Positions 45,238 through 53,317 of a DNA stretch of 60,808 nucleotides are shown one piece after another. Within the stretch, counting starts at the first letter, position 1. Every line of letters starts with the position of its first letter. Position numbers and translations under genes: made by a program. The notes beneath the pieces are model-generated. The model saw only the letters and a program-made list of their open reading frames with translations, ran no database searches and had not been told where the DNA came from. The stretch spans positions 1 through 60,808 of the forward strand of contig CANMKE010000031.1 of the NCBI GenBank assembly GCA_947498325.1, written 5' to 3'. Source of the DNA: an uncultured Persicobacter sp. (GTDB lineage: Bacteria; Bacteroidota; Bacteroidia; Cytophagales; Cyclobacteriaceae).

Positions 45238-45698
45238 TTTATCAAAATATAGTGATGTTAATAGCCCTTAGTGGGCTTTTTTTTATTGGCTATCATCACT
45301 ATTTGTATGTGTTTGATGTTTTTCATTTGACAGACCCATGGATTCCGAGGGCTGGAGGTTTTAGTACCTATTCATTCTCAAAATTAGCTTCAGGAGAGGA
45401 TCCGAGGTTGTATAGTATGATGTTTTACATAGGAACAAGCATTGTACTTGGTAGCATCTTTTTAAGCATTGGCTTAAAGCTTCATTTTAAAAGAGCATTA
45501 CTGATTTATTTCTTAGCTTATACAGTGCTTGGTATCGTTGGAGGCGTGGTTTGGTTAGTTTTCAATTTGGAATTTGCGTTTAAGATTATGCAGGAAGGGA
45601 AAGCGGTGTTAATAGGTCCTTTCTTTACGATGTTTTGTTTTTTCGTAGGTCGATTTTTGGTCAAAGTTGATAAACGCTCAAGTGGCATTGTTACATAG
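45207..45698 (+). CDS. exosortase-associated four-helix membrane protein
   Basis: From ATG 45207 (163 aa; a GTG at 45198 is less likely) the protein has four hydrophobic segments, near residues 11-30, 70-92, 95-118 and 134-153. A periplasmic-type loop PWIPRAGGFSTYSFSKLASGED lies between the first two. No enzyme motif is visible. It overlaps the exosortase gene by 31 nt, which implies a fixed partnership. Bacteroidota exosortases are known to have small dedicated membrane partners. It ends the packed operon, and a repeat-filled gap follows. Confidence 0.7.
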   Translation: MGRKISKAKIVYQNIVMLIALSGLFFIGYHHYLYVFDVFHLTDPWIPRAGGFSTYSFSKLASGEDPRLYSMMFYIGTSIVLGSIFLSIGLKLHFKRALLIYFLAYTVLGIVGGVVWLVFNLEFAFKIMQEGKAVLIGPFFTMFCFFVGRFLVKVDKRSSGIVT

Positions 45699-45722
45699 GG
45701 GTATGAGTAAGGCGAGACGTTT

Positions 45723-45959
45723 ATTGTCCACAGATTACGCAGATTAACACAGATTTTTTTTGGTAGGGAGCTGTTGCATAACCTCAATTTGATGATGACG
45801 CACAAAATTTTATTTGGTCACTGTACGGGCTGACCTATGTGTCTGCCCTAATAATTCAAATATTGGATTGTTTGGATACACACGTAGGTGCATCCGTACA
45901 GCTAACAAAATCATCTTTTGCGTCAAATTCATAGAGTAGAGTTATGCGACAGCCCCTAC
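45723..45959. mobile_element. ATCTGTG string plus a 196-bp miniature element
   Basis: An inverted ATCTGTG string (about 45723-45758) is followed by a short relative of the GGGGCTGTTGCA element (45764-45959). Its left end GTAGGGAGCTGTTGCATAAC and right end GTTATGCGACAGCCCCTAC are complementary apart from one mismatch and one indel. It carries the outer parts of the 386-bp element and lacks its middle, so it looks like an internal-deletion derivative. Confidence 0.7.
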
Positions 45960-45975
45960 GAATGATTTGAAACAA

Positions 45976-46536
45976 ATGAAAACAAACCTATCCATATACA
46001 ACAACGACTGGTACTCCACCGGTGCAGGCCCCATCAAACGCCTCCTATGGTATTTTACTAACATCCTATTTTTCATCAACCCGCTAAACCCTTCCTCAGG
46101 CTTAAAGGTTTTATTGCTTAAACTTTTCGGAGCAAAGATCGCCGAAGGTGTGGTGATCAAGCCTGGTGTGAATGTCAAATACCCGTGGCGATTGGAGATT
46201 GGTGCGCACAGCTGGATTGGTGAGAAGGTGTGGGTTGATAATTTGGTGGCCGTTAAGATTGGTGCAAACTGCTGTTTGTCGCAGGGCGCAATGTTATTGA
46301 CGGGTTCGCATGATTATAAGAAGCCGACCTTTGATTTGATCGTGGGGGAGATTGTGTTGGAGGATGGTGCCTGGGTAGGTGCTCAGGCAGTGGTTTGTCC
46401 GAAGGTGAGGGTTGGGAGTCATGCGGTGATTGCCGTGGGGAGTGTGGCGACGCGGGATGTTCCTGGGTATGAAATCTGGCAGGGAAACCCTGCTGTTTTT
46501 AAGCGGGAGCGGGTTGTTTTTGAACCCACGGATTAG
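45976..46536 (+). CDS. WcaF-like hexapeptide acetyltransferase
   Basis: From ATG 45976 (186 aa; an in-frame TTG at 45967 is less likely) this protein begins NNDWYSTGAGPIKRLLWYF, the membrane-associated N-terminus of WcaF-type acetyltransferases. It then has the beta-helix rungs (VVIKPGVNVKYPWRLEIGAHSWIGE...) with the catalytic His in LTGSHDYKKPTFD and the end block WVGAQAVVCPKVRVGSHAVIAVGSV. WcaF acetylates a sugar of colanic acid. Here the substrate is unknown. It stands between repeat blocks as a single gene, with higher GC than the operon before it. Confidence 0.88.
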   Translation: MKTNLSIYNNDWYSTGAGPIKRLLWYFTNILFFINPLNPSSGLKVLLLKLFGAKIAEGVVIKPGVNVKYPWRLEIGAHSWIGEKVWVDNLVAVKIGANCCLSQGAMLLTGSHDYKKPTFDLIVGEIVLEDGAWVGAQAVVCPKVRVGSHAVIAVGSVATRDVPGYEIWQGNPAVFKRERVVFEPTD

Positions 46537-46547
46537 TGTTTTTTATT

Positions 46548-46643
46548 GTCCACAGTTTACGCAGATTAGCACAGATTTCTTTTTTTAATGATCAATTGGA
46601 GTGGTTAGGTACTGTCCACAGATTACACAGATTTCCACAGATT
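46548..46643. repeat. left inverted repeat of the GxxExxY cassette
   Basis: Two inverted ATCTGTG strings lie here. Within them, 46593-46643 (CAATTGGAGTGGTTAG, then TGTCCACAGATTACACAGAT) is the reverse complement of 47242-47292 with 46 of 51 positions identical. Its inner edge is 11 nt from the stop codon of the GxxExxY gene. Confidence 0.75.
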
Positions 46644-46654
46644 ATTATTTTAGT

Positions 46655-47026
46655 TTATAATATTACTCGCTTGTATTCAAGGCTTTTCGCTCCAAAGTTT
46701 AGAATGAGTCCTTTCTTGAATTTTGTGGCTTTCAAGTAATTTAGTGTTTGAGCTGTATGTGCTTGTTCTAATTTATTTACTGCTTTTAATTCTACAATGA
46801 TATTTTGAAAGCAAATGAAATCAGCATAATATTTCTTTACGAGCAATTGATTTTTATAGTAAATACTAAGCATTACTTCATGTTCGAAAGGAATGTGTGC
46901 AGTATTCAATTCAATGGAGAGAGCTTCATGATAAACATGCTCTAAGAAACCTTTACCTAAGTTTTTATGAACCTCCATTGCGGCGCCTATTATTTGATAA
47001 GTTTGCGGATCTTTAGTCATACCCAT
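46655..47026 (-). CDS. GxxExxY family protein
   Basis: This 123-residue protein has the family motif GFLEHVY (G-x2-E-x2-Y) after MEVHKNLGKG. A PD-(D/E)xK-like core follows in which YADFICFQNIIVELKAV supplies the acidic residues and lysine of a nuclease-type site. The C-terminal AQTLNYLKATKFKKGLILNFG is also conserved. The family is widespread and multicopy in some genomes, and its function is unknown. The gene is opposite in strand to its neighbours and flanked by 51-bp inverted repeats. That suggests a self-contained cassette within the EPS locus rather than an EPS enzyme. Confidence 0.9.
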   Translation of the reverse strand: MGMTKDPQTYQIIGAAMEVHKNLGKGFLEHVYHEALSIELNTAHIPFEHEVMLSIYYKNQLLVKKYYADFICFQNIIVELKAVNKLEQAHTAQTLNYLKATKFKKGLILNFGAKSLEYKRVIL

Positions 47027-47109
47027 ATGTTTTGTGAATTACACGAAGGTATCGTTAGATAGTTCACCGCAGAAAAAGAATCTATGTATAATACTGAACC
47101 ATTTCCCTT

Positions 47110-47297
47110 AGTCATTAAAAAAAGAAATCTGTGTTAATCTGTGTAATCTGTGGACAAAACTTAACCATTCTAATTGGTCATTAAGAAAAGGAAGCCTGAA
47201 GAAGATTACTTAACCATTCTATTTAACGAGTAAGAAAAAGAAATCTGTGTTAATCTGTGTAATCTGTGGACAATATCTAACCACTCCAATTGGTTAT
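47110..47297. repeat. right repeat block of the GxxExxY cassette
   Basis: Two direct copies of a unit reading AAATCTGTGTTAATCTGTGT then AATCTGTGGACAA (about 47127-47157 and 47241-47273) are each followed by a TAACCA[TC]TC-type string. The second copy with its flank (47242-47292) is the partner of the left inverted repeat. The rest of 47027-47305 shows no gene. Confidence 0.75.
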
Positions 47298-47305
47298 TTA
47301 GAAAG

Positions 47306-48055
47306 ATGAGGAAAATGAAAATATCAATCATAACGATCTGCTACAACGCAGAGCAAACCCTGCCGAGCACTTTGGCTTCGGTGGAGCAACAGGATTATCA
47401 CAATATTGAATACATTGTGGTAGATGGCGGTTCCAAAGACGGAACCATGGATTTAGTGAAGGCTTGCCAACGAGTGGATCGCTATGTGAGTGAGCCTGAC
47501 AAAGGACTTTATGATGCCATCAATAAGGGTATTGCCATGGCAACAGGTGATTATGTCGGCCTGATTCATGCGGATGATTTTTTTGCGGATCATCAGGCGG
47601 TATCTAAGATTGTCAAGCAATTGGAAAAGGCACCTGTTGATGGGCTGTATGCAGATCTGGATTATGTGGATCAGGAGGAGGTGAGCAAGATTCACCGTCA
47701 TTGGGTGTCTGGGGAATATGATGCTAAGCGTTACCTGAAGGGCTGGATGCCTCCGCACCCGACGTTTTACTGTAAGCGTGAACTGTTTGCGCAGCTTGGG
47801 GGCTATCGATTGGATTTTGGTTCTGCAGCTGATTATGAATTGATGCTGCGCTTTATGGTAAAGCATCAGATTTCGATGACCTATTTGCCGGAGGTATTGG
47901 TGAAAATGCGGGTCGGTGGGGCAAGCAATGTGAGTTGGAAAGCACGCTGGAAAGCAAATCAGATGGATGCGAAGGCGTGGCAGGTGAATGGTTTGCAGCC
48001 GAGGTTTTATACGCGTTGGGCGAAGCCTTTAAGCAAGCTGGGGCAGTTTGTTTGA
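47306..48055 (+). CDS. GT2 family glycosyltransferase, WcaE-like
   Basis: This 249-residue GT-A enzyme (ATG 47306; ATG 47315 gives MKISIITICYN and is equally possible) has SIITICYNAEQTLPSTLAS, the nucleotide site VVDGGSKDGT, YDAINKGIAMATGDYVG, the metal motif HADDFF and a C-terminal GSAADYELMLRF. This pattern is that of short colanic-acid-type transferases such as WcaE, which add fucose. With gmd-fcl present in the locus, a fucosyl role is conceivable, but not shown. Confidence 0.88.
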   Translation: MRKMKISIITICYNAEQTLPSTLASVEQQDYHNIEYIVVDGGSKDGTMDLVKACQRVDRYVSEPDKGLYDAINKGIAMATGDYVGLIHADDFFADHQAVSKIVKQLEKAPVDGLYADLDYVDQEEVSKIHRHWVSGEYDAKRYLKGWMPPHPTFYCKRELFAQLGGYRLDFGSAADYELMLRFMVKHQISMTYLPEVLVKMRVGGASNVSWKARWKANQMDAKAWQVNGLQPRFYTRWAKPLSKLGQFV

Positions 48056-48509
48056 TTTGTTGAGGCGGTCGTAGACAGGAGCCTACGACCAGTACGTGCG
48101 GTGTGGGAATGTAGGGACGTTGCATGCAACGTCCGTACTGGCAGGCACATGAATTGCAGAACAAATAGATGTCCCCTTTGAGCCTTTGCTGAGAAATCAA
48201 TTTTTTGCATATTTTTATTTAATGCAAATTTTATTTTACTTTAAGGCGATTTGTTTTTCTTACACTGTAAATAGTTAAACGCCTTTATCACTGTGAGGCA
48301 TGTTTTTTGAAATATTTGATCCAAGCGAGACGCTTGAACCAAATAATGTGTCAGGCTACACATGATCATACAAAAAAAATCTGTGGAAATCTGTGGAAAT
48401 CTGTGTAATCTGTGGACAATAAAAAACACTAGTCTGTGGATAAAATATAACCTAATCAACGTTAATAAGAATACCTATTGGGGTATAATCTTAACTCAAC
48501 ATCTCTATT
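48056..48509. repeat. repeat-filled gap before the WecA-like gene
   Basis: The hairpin GGTCGTAGACAGGAGCCTACGACC-type unit is at 48067-48090. A perfect 20-bp palindrome is at 48115-48134 with GTAG and GTAC flanks. ATCTGTG strings are at about 48376-48422. No gene is present. The sequence from 48424 to 48509 is AT-rich and presumably holds the promoter of the next gene. Confidence 0.75.
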
Positions 48510-49649
48510 ATGGATTTTAGCTTTGAATTCCCTTTTTGGGGTCAAGCATTTTTGGCCTTTATCGCCTCATTATTTTTCAGTTTAATCACTATTCCAGTGG
48601 TGATTAATGTTTCGTTGGCAAAAGGATTGTTTGATGAACCTAACGGTCGGAGTTCGCACCAGCGTGTAACACCTACTTTAGGAGGTGTCGCTGTTTTTAT
48701 CAGCCTGATATTGACCTATTTATTGGTCGGGGGTGTACATTTTGTTCCTGCTATCCGTTATCTTTTTGCCAGCTTGCTGATCATCTTTTTTATTGGCATT
48801 AAAGATGATATTCTGGTGATTGCACCGATAAAAAAACTGTTGGCGCAGCTCTTTGCGTCTTTGATTGTGATCATCATGGCCGACATCCGTATTGGCTCAT
48901 TGCATGGTGTGGTGGGCATCTATGAAATCCCCTATATTGCTTCAGTCGTTCTTTCACTGTTTGTGTATGTCGTGATGATCAACGCGATCAACCTTGTTGA
49001 TGGTATCGACGGACTTGCGGGAGGCTTAGGGATTGTCATGGCAGGTTTTTTGGGCGTTTGGTTTTATGTCAATGGCGCATATTCTTACGCTTTATTGTCG
49101 GTGATTTTAATCGCTTCCTTGATCGGGTTTCTGAGGTTCAACTTCTCTCGGGAACAGAAAATTTTCATGGGCGACACGGGTTCCTTGCTTTTGGGATTTG
49201 TGTTGGCGGTATTGAATATACAGTTTTTACGGATGCACGAACTGCCCGAGGTAATGGTCTTCAGCTTTAAGTCTGCACCAGCCATGGCCGTTTTGCTTTT
49301 TGCCATTCCATTATTTGACACTTTGCGCGTTTTTACGAACAGAATCAGCGAGCGTCGATCACCATTCTTTCCTGACCGTAACCATATCCATCATATCTTT
49401 ATCGACAAGGGACTGCAACATTGGAAAGCCACGGCACTGATCTGTATCTGCAATGTATTGTATGTGTTGCTGTTTACCTATATCGTGGAGGCACTTTCGC
49501 CTTCACTATCCTGCTTGTTTATTTTTGGTTTGTTTCTCATTTACGCCTATGTGTTGAACTTGATGAAGATGCCACCAACCAGCAAAATGTTTGTGAAGAA
49601 GTCAGTGGTGAGGTTTCAGCAGAAGACGAATATGCGGAAGCGCGCGTGA
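48510..49649 (+). CDS. WecA/MraY-family undecaprenyl-phosphate sugar-1-phosphate transferase
   Basis: This 379-residue integral membrane enzyme with about ten to eleven helices transfers a HexNAc-1-phosphate from its UDP-sugar to undecaprenyl phosphate, starting the lipid-linked repeat unit. Cytoplasmic motifs are FDEPNGRSSHQRVTPTLGG, VDGIDGLAGGLG (catalytic Asp), FMGDTGSLLLGF and the His-box RNHIHHIFIDKG, all typical of the WecA/TagO branch. The C-terminal tail PTSKMFVKKSVVRFQQKTNM is basic. The last 75 bp recur, with the same protein sequence but for one residue, at 55631-55705. It is the only initiating transferase in the window. Confidence 0.93.
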   Translation: MDFSFEFPFWGQAFLAFIASLFFSLITIPVVINVSLAKGLFDEPNGRSSHQRVTPTLGGVAVFISLILTYLLVGGVHFVPAIRYLFASLLIIFFIGIKDDILVIAPIKKLLAQLFASLIVIIMADIRIGSLHGVVGIYEIPYIASVVLSLFVYVVMINAINLVDGIDGLAGGLGIVMAGFLGVWFYVNGAYSYALLSVILIASLIGFLRFNFSREQKIFMGDTGSLLLGFVLAVLNIQFLRMHELPEVMVFSFKSAPAMAVLLFAIPLFDTLRVFTNRISERRSPFFPDRNHIHHIFIDKGLQHWKATALICICNVLYVLLFTYIVEALSPSLSCLFIFGLFLIYAYVLNLMKMPPTSKMFVKKSVVRFQQKTNMRKRA

Positions 49650-49691
49650 TTTGACTGTTGTACATTTTTATTTGGATTATCGATTTTATAA

Positions 49692-51275
49692 ATGAAGTTA
49701 TTTGTTCGATCTTTAACGGGTATACTTGCGTTTTTTTCGCTACTTTTTGTCCTTTATATTGTAGACAAAGGTTTTAGGTTTTCCGATGAGGGGTATTACC
49801 TAGCAGGGTATGTACAAGGCCAAACCTTAGGTGTTTCAATGACATATTTCCATAGTTTGGTAAGATGCGTATTTCAGGATTATGCAGTAAATATAATTTT
49901 TCTAAGGGTCTCACGGCTTGTCTTGAGTATTATAGCCATTTTTTTTATTGCAAGGAGTTTGTGTGAGATTAGAGAAGGCGTCGATTTAATGAATTTGTAT
50001 TCATTATTATTTATTGGAGTATTATGTGGCTATGCAATTGGGCCTCAAAGTTTGTCCTATAATACTATGAACTTCTTCTTTTTGTCAAGTTTTTTGTTTG
50101 CGTTCGTTAGGTACGCTTACAAGGGGAGTATTGGGTGTTTGGTGACGTTAGGGTTAATAACCTCACTTATTGTTTTAGTCAAAATTACGAGTGCAGTCGC
50201 ATTATTTTTCTTTTTATGTTTATTTATTATTTTATTTAGTGAAAATAGGTGGTTTCATTTGTTGTGTTACTCATCAATACTATTGTTTTCATTAATCATA
50301 TTGAATAAGGTACTATCTATTAATTTATTCTTTAGCTTCTATGATGTATTGAGCTTTATGGGGGCAAATAAAACCTCACATGGAGGGGGAATGCTTATTA
50401 ATTCCTTTAAAGGCTTAATATTACAAACAAGTAAGATAGGTTTATTCATTGCTATTTTCCTTGGAGTTGTTTTTTTGTTAAATTATTTTAAATTACGTTA
50501 TTCTCAGTTATGGAGCGTGATTGTTTTAGTTTTTTTGACCTCAACTTTTTATTCGTTTCAAATAAGGGATAGTAGATTTATTGTTTTTTTTATTTCTTCA
50601 TATATATTTTATACTGCTCTTGATAATGGTGATTTGTTCAGTGTAATTAGGACGGGGTTGAATAGGAAAGTGGTTTTGATAAGTTTTGTTTTTCTATTAC
50701 CCTTTATTGGGGCTTTAGGTTCGGATATTGGTATGTATCGAAATGCATTATTTTATCTTCCCTTTTGGATTTTATTATTCTTTTATTTTAACTTTCAAAA
50801 TAAATATGGTTTCTATGTTGTTGCTTTAGCGGTTTTAACCTTCAGTTTGAGTGTGTATACAATTTATTTTAATCCATTTCGTGCGGAAGATGTGAGGAGT
50901 GCCAAGTATCCCATTTCTTGTAAACAGTGGCCAAATACAAAGGTTAAAGTTTCTGAGAGTCAGTATATTAAGTTAGGGGTTTTAAGGCAGAGTCTAGCGA
51001 AAAATAATAGTTTTGTGTTTGGTATGAATGATAATATTGGGTACCTATTTTTTCTTGGGAAGTTACAGTCAAATGGATTCTGTTTCTCCTATAAAAACTT
51101 ACCTCTTTATCTTCATAGTAGAAAGCAAACAACATTCAAGGAAGAGGTTGTTGTTTTGAATAAGAGTCAATTAGATACAGTTATACCTGCGTTTAAATTT
51201 GATTTATTTGAATCTCACATGGTTATGGATTTACCAAGTGGAGTGAAAATTTTTTATCCTAAACAAAAACAATAA
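49692..51275 (+). CDS. GT-C-type membrane glycosyltransferase (ArnT/PMT-like topology)
   Basis: This 527-residue protein has about ten to twelve membrane segments and a soluble C-terminal part (about 400-527). The first external loop begins RFSDEGYYLAGYV, the acidic D-E motif position of GT-C enzymes that use undecaprenyl-phosphate sugars in the periplasm. Overall similarity is too weak for a family name. Its neighbours, an SMR-like protein (5 nt downstream) and a GtrB/ArnC-like Und-P-sugar synthase, make up exactly the three parts of a periplasmic sugar-transfer system. The gene is much richer in A+T than the wecA-like gene before it. Confidence 0.65.
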   Translation: MKLFVRSLTGILAFFSLLFVLYIVDKGFRFSDEGYYLAGYVQGQTLGVSMTYFHSLVRCVFQDYAVNIIFLRVSRLVLSIIAIFFIARSLCEIREGVDLMNLYSLLFIGVLCGYAIGPQSLSYNTMNFFFLSSFLFAFVRYAYKGSIGCLVTLGLITSLIVLVKITSAVALFFFLCLFIILFSENRWFHLLCYSSILLFSLIILNKVLSINLFFSFYDVLSFMGANKTSHGGGMLINSFKGLILQTSKIGLFIAIFLGVVFLLNYFKLRYSQLWSVIVLVFLTSTFYSFQIRDSRFIVFFISSYIFYTALDNGDLFSVIRTGLNRKVVLISFVFLLPFIGALGSDIGMYRNALFYLPFWILLFFYFNFQNKYGFYVVALAVLTFSLSVYTIYFNPFRAEDVRSAKYPISCKQWPNTKVKVSESQYIKLGVLRQSLAKNNSFVFGMNDNIGYLFFLGKLQSNGFCFSYKNLPLYLHSRKQTTFKEEVVVLNKSQLDTVIPAFKFDLFESHMVMDLPSGVKIFYPKQKQ

Positions 51276-51280
51276 CATTA

Positions 51281-51649
51281 ATGATAGGGTACTTATACAT
51301 CTTTCTGACAATCCTTTTCACTGTTACAGGTCAACTGCTAATAAAATGGAGAATGAGTATGCCTGCAAAGGCATTACCAGCTGGCATTTTTGATAAAGTA
51401 ACACACCTTTTTCAGGTATTTTTAGACCCGTGGGTGATCATGGGTTTTGGTTCTGCTTTTGTTGCCAGTCTTGCGTGGATGGCTGCGATGACTAAGTTTG
51501 AAATTTCTTTTGCTTATCCATTCATGAGCTTATCTTTTGTTTTGGTGCTGTTTTTTAGTGGGGTGTTTTTTGGTGAGCCTATTTCTATTGGAAAGGTGTT
51601 GGGCTTGGTGATTATTGTTTTTGGTTTGGTTGTTTCTGTAAAGTTTTAA
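51281..51649 (+). CDS. SMR/EamA-like small membrane protein (ArnE/ArnF-type flippase subunit)
   Basis: This 122-residue protein has four hydrophobic segments: GYLYIFLTILFTVTGQLLIKW, FLDPWVIMGFGSAFVASLAWMAAM, SFAYPFMSLSFVLVLFFSGVFF and IGKVLGLVIIVFGLVVS. The GxxLxKW in helix 1 and the YPxxxL pattern in helix 3 match the small multidrug resistance/ArnE-ArnF group. ArnE/F move undecaprenyl-phosphate sugars across the inner membrane. Its place between a GT-C-like and a GtrB-like gene (gaps of 5 and 2 nt) supports this role for the product here. Confidence 0.8.
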   Translation: MIGYLYIFLTILFTVTGQLLIKWRMSMPAKALPAGIFDKVTHLFQVFLDPWVIMGFGSAFVASLAWMAAMTKFEISFAYPFMSLSFVLVLFFSGVFFGEPISIGKVLGLVIIVFGLVVSVKF

Positions 51650-51651
51650 AG

Positions 51652-52599
51652 ATGCCATTAATTTCTATTGTTAGTCCTGTTTACAAAGCAGAAAAAATCA
51701 TTCCTACCTTAGTTCAGCGAATAATTACATCATTAACTCAAATTACCGATGATTTCGAAGTCTTACTTGTTGATGATTGTGGCCCTGATAATTCATGGGC
51801 TGAGATCGTAAAAGCTTCTAAGTATGATTCTCGTGTTAAAGGGATTAAATTAAGTCGAAATTTTGGACAACATGCGGCGATTACTGCTGGTTTATCAGAG
51901 GTGGAAGGGGATTGGATAGTGGTTATGGATTGTGATTTGCAAGACCAACCCGAGGAGATCCCGTTTTTATATCAGGAGGCGATTAATACAAAAAGAGATG
52001 TGGTGTTGGCGCGTCGTGTTCAGCGGATTGATGGTTTTTTTAAGCGTTTGTCATCTAAAGCATTTTACCAAACATTAGGATATTTGACCAACACGGAGCA
52101 AAACCCAGAAGTTGCAAATTTTGGGATCTATAAATCGAAGGTCATTGATGCTGTATTGGCCATGAAAGATTATGTGCGTTTCTTTCCGACTATGGTGAAG
52201 TGGGTAGGCTTTGAAGTGGGTACTTTAGAGGTTCAACATGCCGAACGTTTTGAAGGAGACTCCTCTTATAATTTTGCCTCTTTATTTAGATTAGGAATAG
52301 ATACGGTATTGTCATTTTCTGATAAACCATTGCGGTTGATGATTCGCCTTGGAGGAGTAATGAGTATTGCGTCTTTCTGTTTTGCCATGTACTATATATG
52401 TGCGCATGTGTTAGGTATCATTACTGTTAGTGGCTTTTCATCTATAATGGTATCTATTTGGTTCTTGGGAGGGGTGATTATTACCTTGATGGGTATGTTA
52501 GGTCTATATTTAGGAAAGGCTTTCGATCAAGTGAAAGATAGACCTGTTTATATTATTTCTGAAATTTCTAAGCAACATGAAACGGTTAGATTGGGATAG
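51652..52599 (+). CDS. GtrB/ArnC-like undecaprenyl-phosphate sugar synthase (GT2)
   Basis: This 315-residue enzyme has a GT-A domain (SIVSPVYKAEKIIPTLVQR; VDDCGPDNSW; MDCDLQDQPEEI, the DxD with the DLQD signature of the GtrB/DPM1 group) and two C-terminal membrane helices (about 233-257 and 268-290). Such proteins load a sugar onto undecaprenyl phosphate at the cytoplasmic face. RFEGDSSYNFASLFRLGIDTVLSFSDKPLRL is the juxtamembrane segment typical of GtrB. The sugar could be glucose or an amino-sugar and cannot be read off. It overlaps the next gene by 23 nt. Confidence 0.92.
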   Translation: MPLISIVSPVYKAEKIIPTLVQRIITSLTQITDDFEVLLVDDCGPDNSWAEIVKASKYDSRVKGIKLSRNFGQHAAITAGLSEVEGDWIVVMDCDLQDQPEEIPFLYQEAINTKRDVVLARRVQRIDGFFKRLSSKAFYQTLGYLTNTEQNPEVANFGIYKSKVIDAVLAMKDYVRFFPTMVKWVGFEVGTLEVQHAERFEGDSSYNFASLFRLGIDTVLSFSDKPLRLMIRLGGVMSIASFCFAMYYICAHVLGIITVSGFSSIMVSIWFLGGVIITLMGMLGLYLGKAFDQVKDRPVYIISEISKQHETVRLG

Positions 52600-53260
52600 T
52601 GATTTTTTTGGTTTTGATGTTTATGAGGGAGTTTTTAAAAAGGGCGAAACTTTACCATTTGGAATGATCTATCTTTATGGTAAGTACGATGAATTGGAAA
52701 GCTTAAAGACAGATTATTATCCTGATGCTTATTTGGAGAACAAGGTCGAGTTCGCAAAATGGATTCGTAGGAAGGAGAAAGCCGAACATTTTGACAATAT
52801 CAAACCTGTTGAATCATTTAGCGATAAGTTGTTTGATTTAGCTAAGATTAGTGGACAGCATTCGCGATTTAAATGTGATAATAAATTACAGCCCTATTTT
52901 AATAGGTTATATAAATTATGGGTTGTTAATTCAATAAACAAGAGAATAGCAAGCACAGTGCTTGGGTATTATGATAATGATAATCTAGTTGGTTTTATAA
53001 CATTAAAATTGACAGGAGTAGAGGCGAAAGTTGGGTTGTTTGCTGTTGACTCAGAATTTCAAGGAAAAGGAATCGGGAAGAAGTTGCTGATTTCAGCCGA
53101 AAATTGGGTTTCTAAGAATGGAGGTGAAACAATGGTTATTGCCACTCAAGGAAAAAATATAAATGCCTGTTATTTTTATAAAAAAAATGGGTATGTGCTA
53201 CTGACTTCAGTTTTTCTACTTCAGATTATAAATTCAAGTGAGATAAAAGTAATAGATTAA
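52577..53260 (+). CDS. GNAT-family sugar N-acetyltransferase, WecD-like
   Basis: This 227-residue protein opens MKRLDWDSDFFGFDVYEG, the start seen in WecD-type dTDP-fucosamine acetyltransferases. It has a C-terminal GNAT core with acetyl-CoA loop VDSEFQGKGIGKKLL and NACYFYKKNGYVL. WecD acetylates dTDP-4-amino-4,6-dideoxygalactose, the product of WecE. A WecE-like aminotransferase is encoded two genes downstream, so the pair could make dTDP-Fuc4NAc. The acceptor assignment rests on this context. It overlaps the GtrB-like gene by 23 nt. Confidence 0.83.
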   Translation: MKRLDWDSDFFGFDVYEGVFKKGETLPFGMIYLYGKYDELESLKTDYYPDAYLENKVEFAKWIRRKEKAEHFDNIKPVESFSDKLFDLAKISGQHSRFKCDNKLQPYFNRLYKLWVVNSINKRIASTVLGYYDNDNLVGFITLKLTGVEAKVGLFAVDSEFQGKGIGKKLLISAENWVSKNGGETMVIATQGKNINACYFYKKNGYVLLTSVFLLQIINSSEIKVID

Positions 53261-53317
53261 ACCAATATTGACATCTAACTTTTTAATGTCAATAGATACA
53301 ATATCAAAAGTTGTCTA

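Noticed and set aside
46593-47292. The ATCTGTG strings as a CRISPR array
   Set aside because: The ~10-nt periodicity is too short, there are no unique spacers of constant length, and no cas gene is present.
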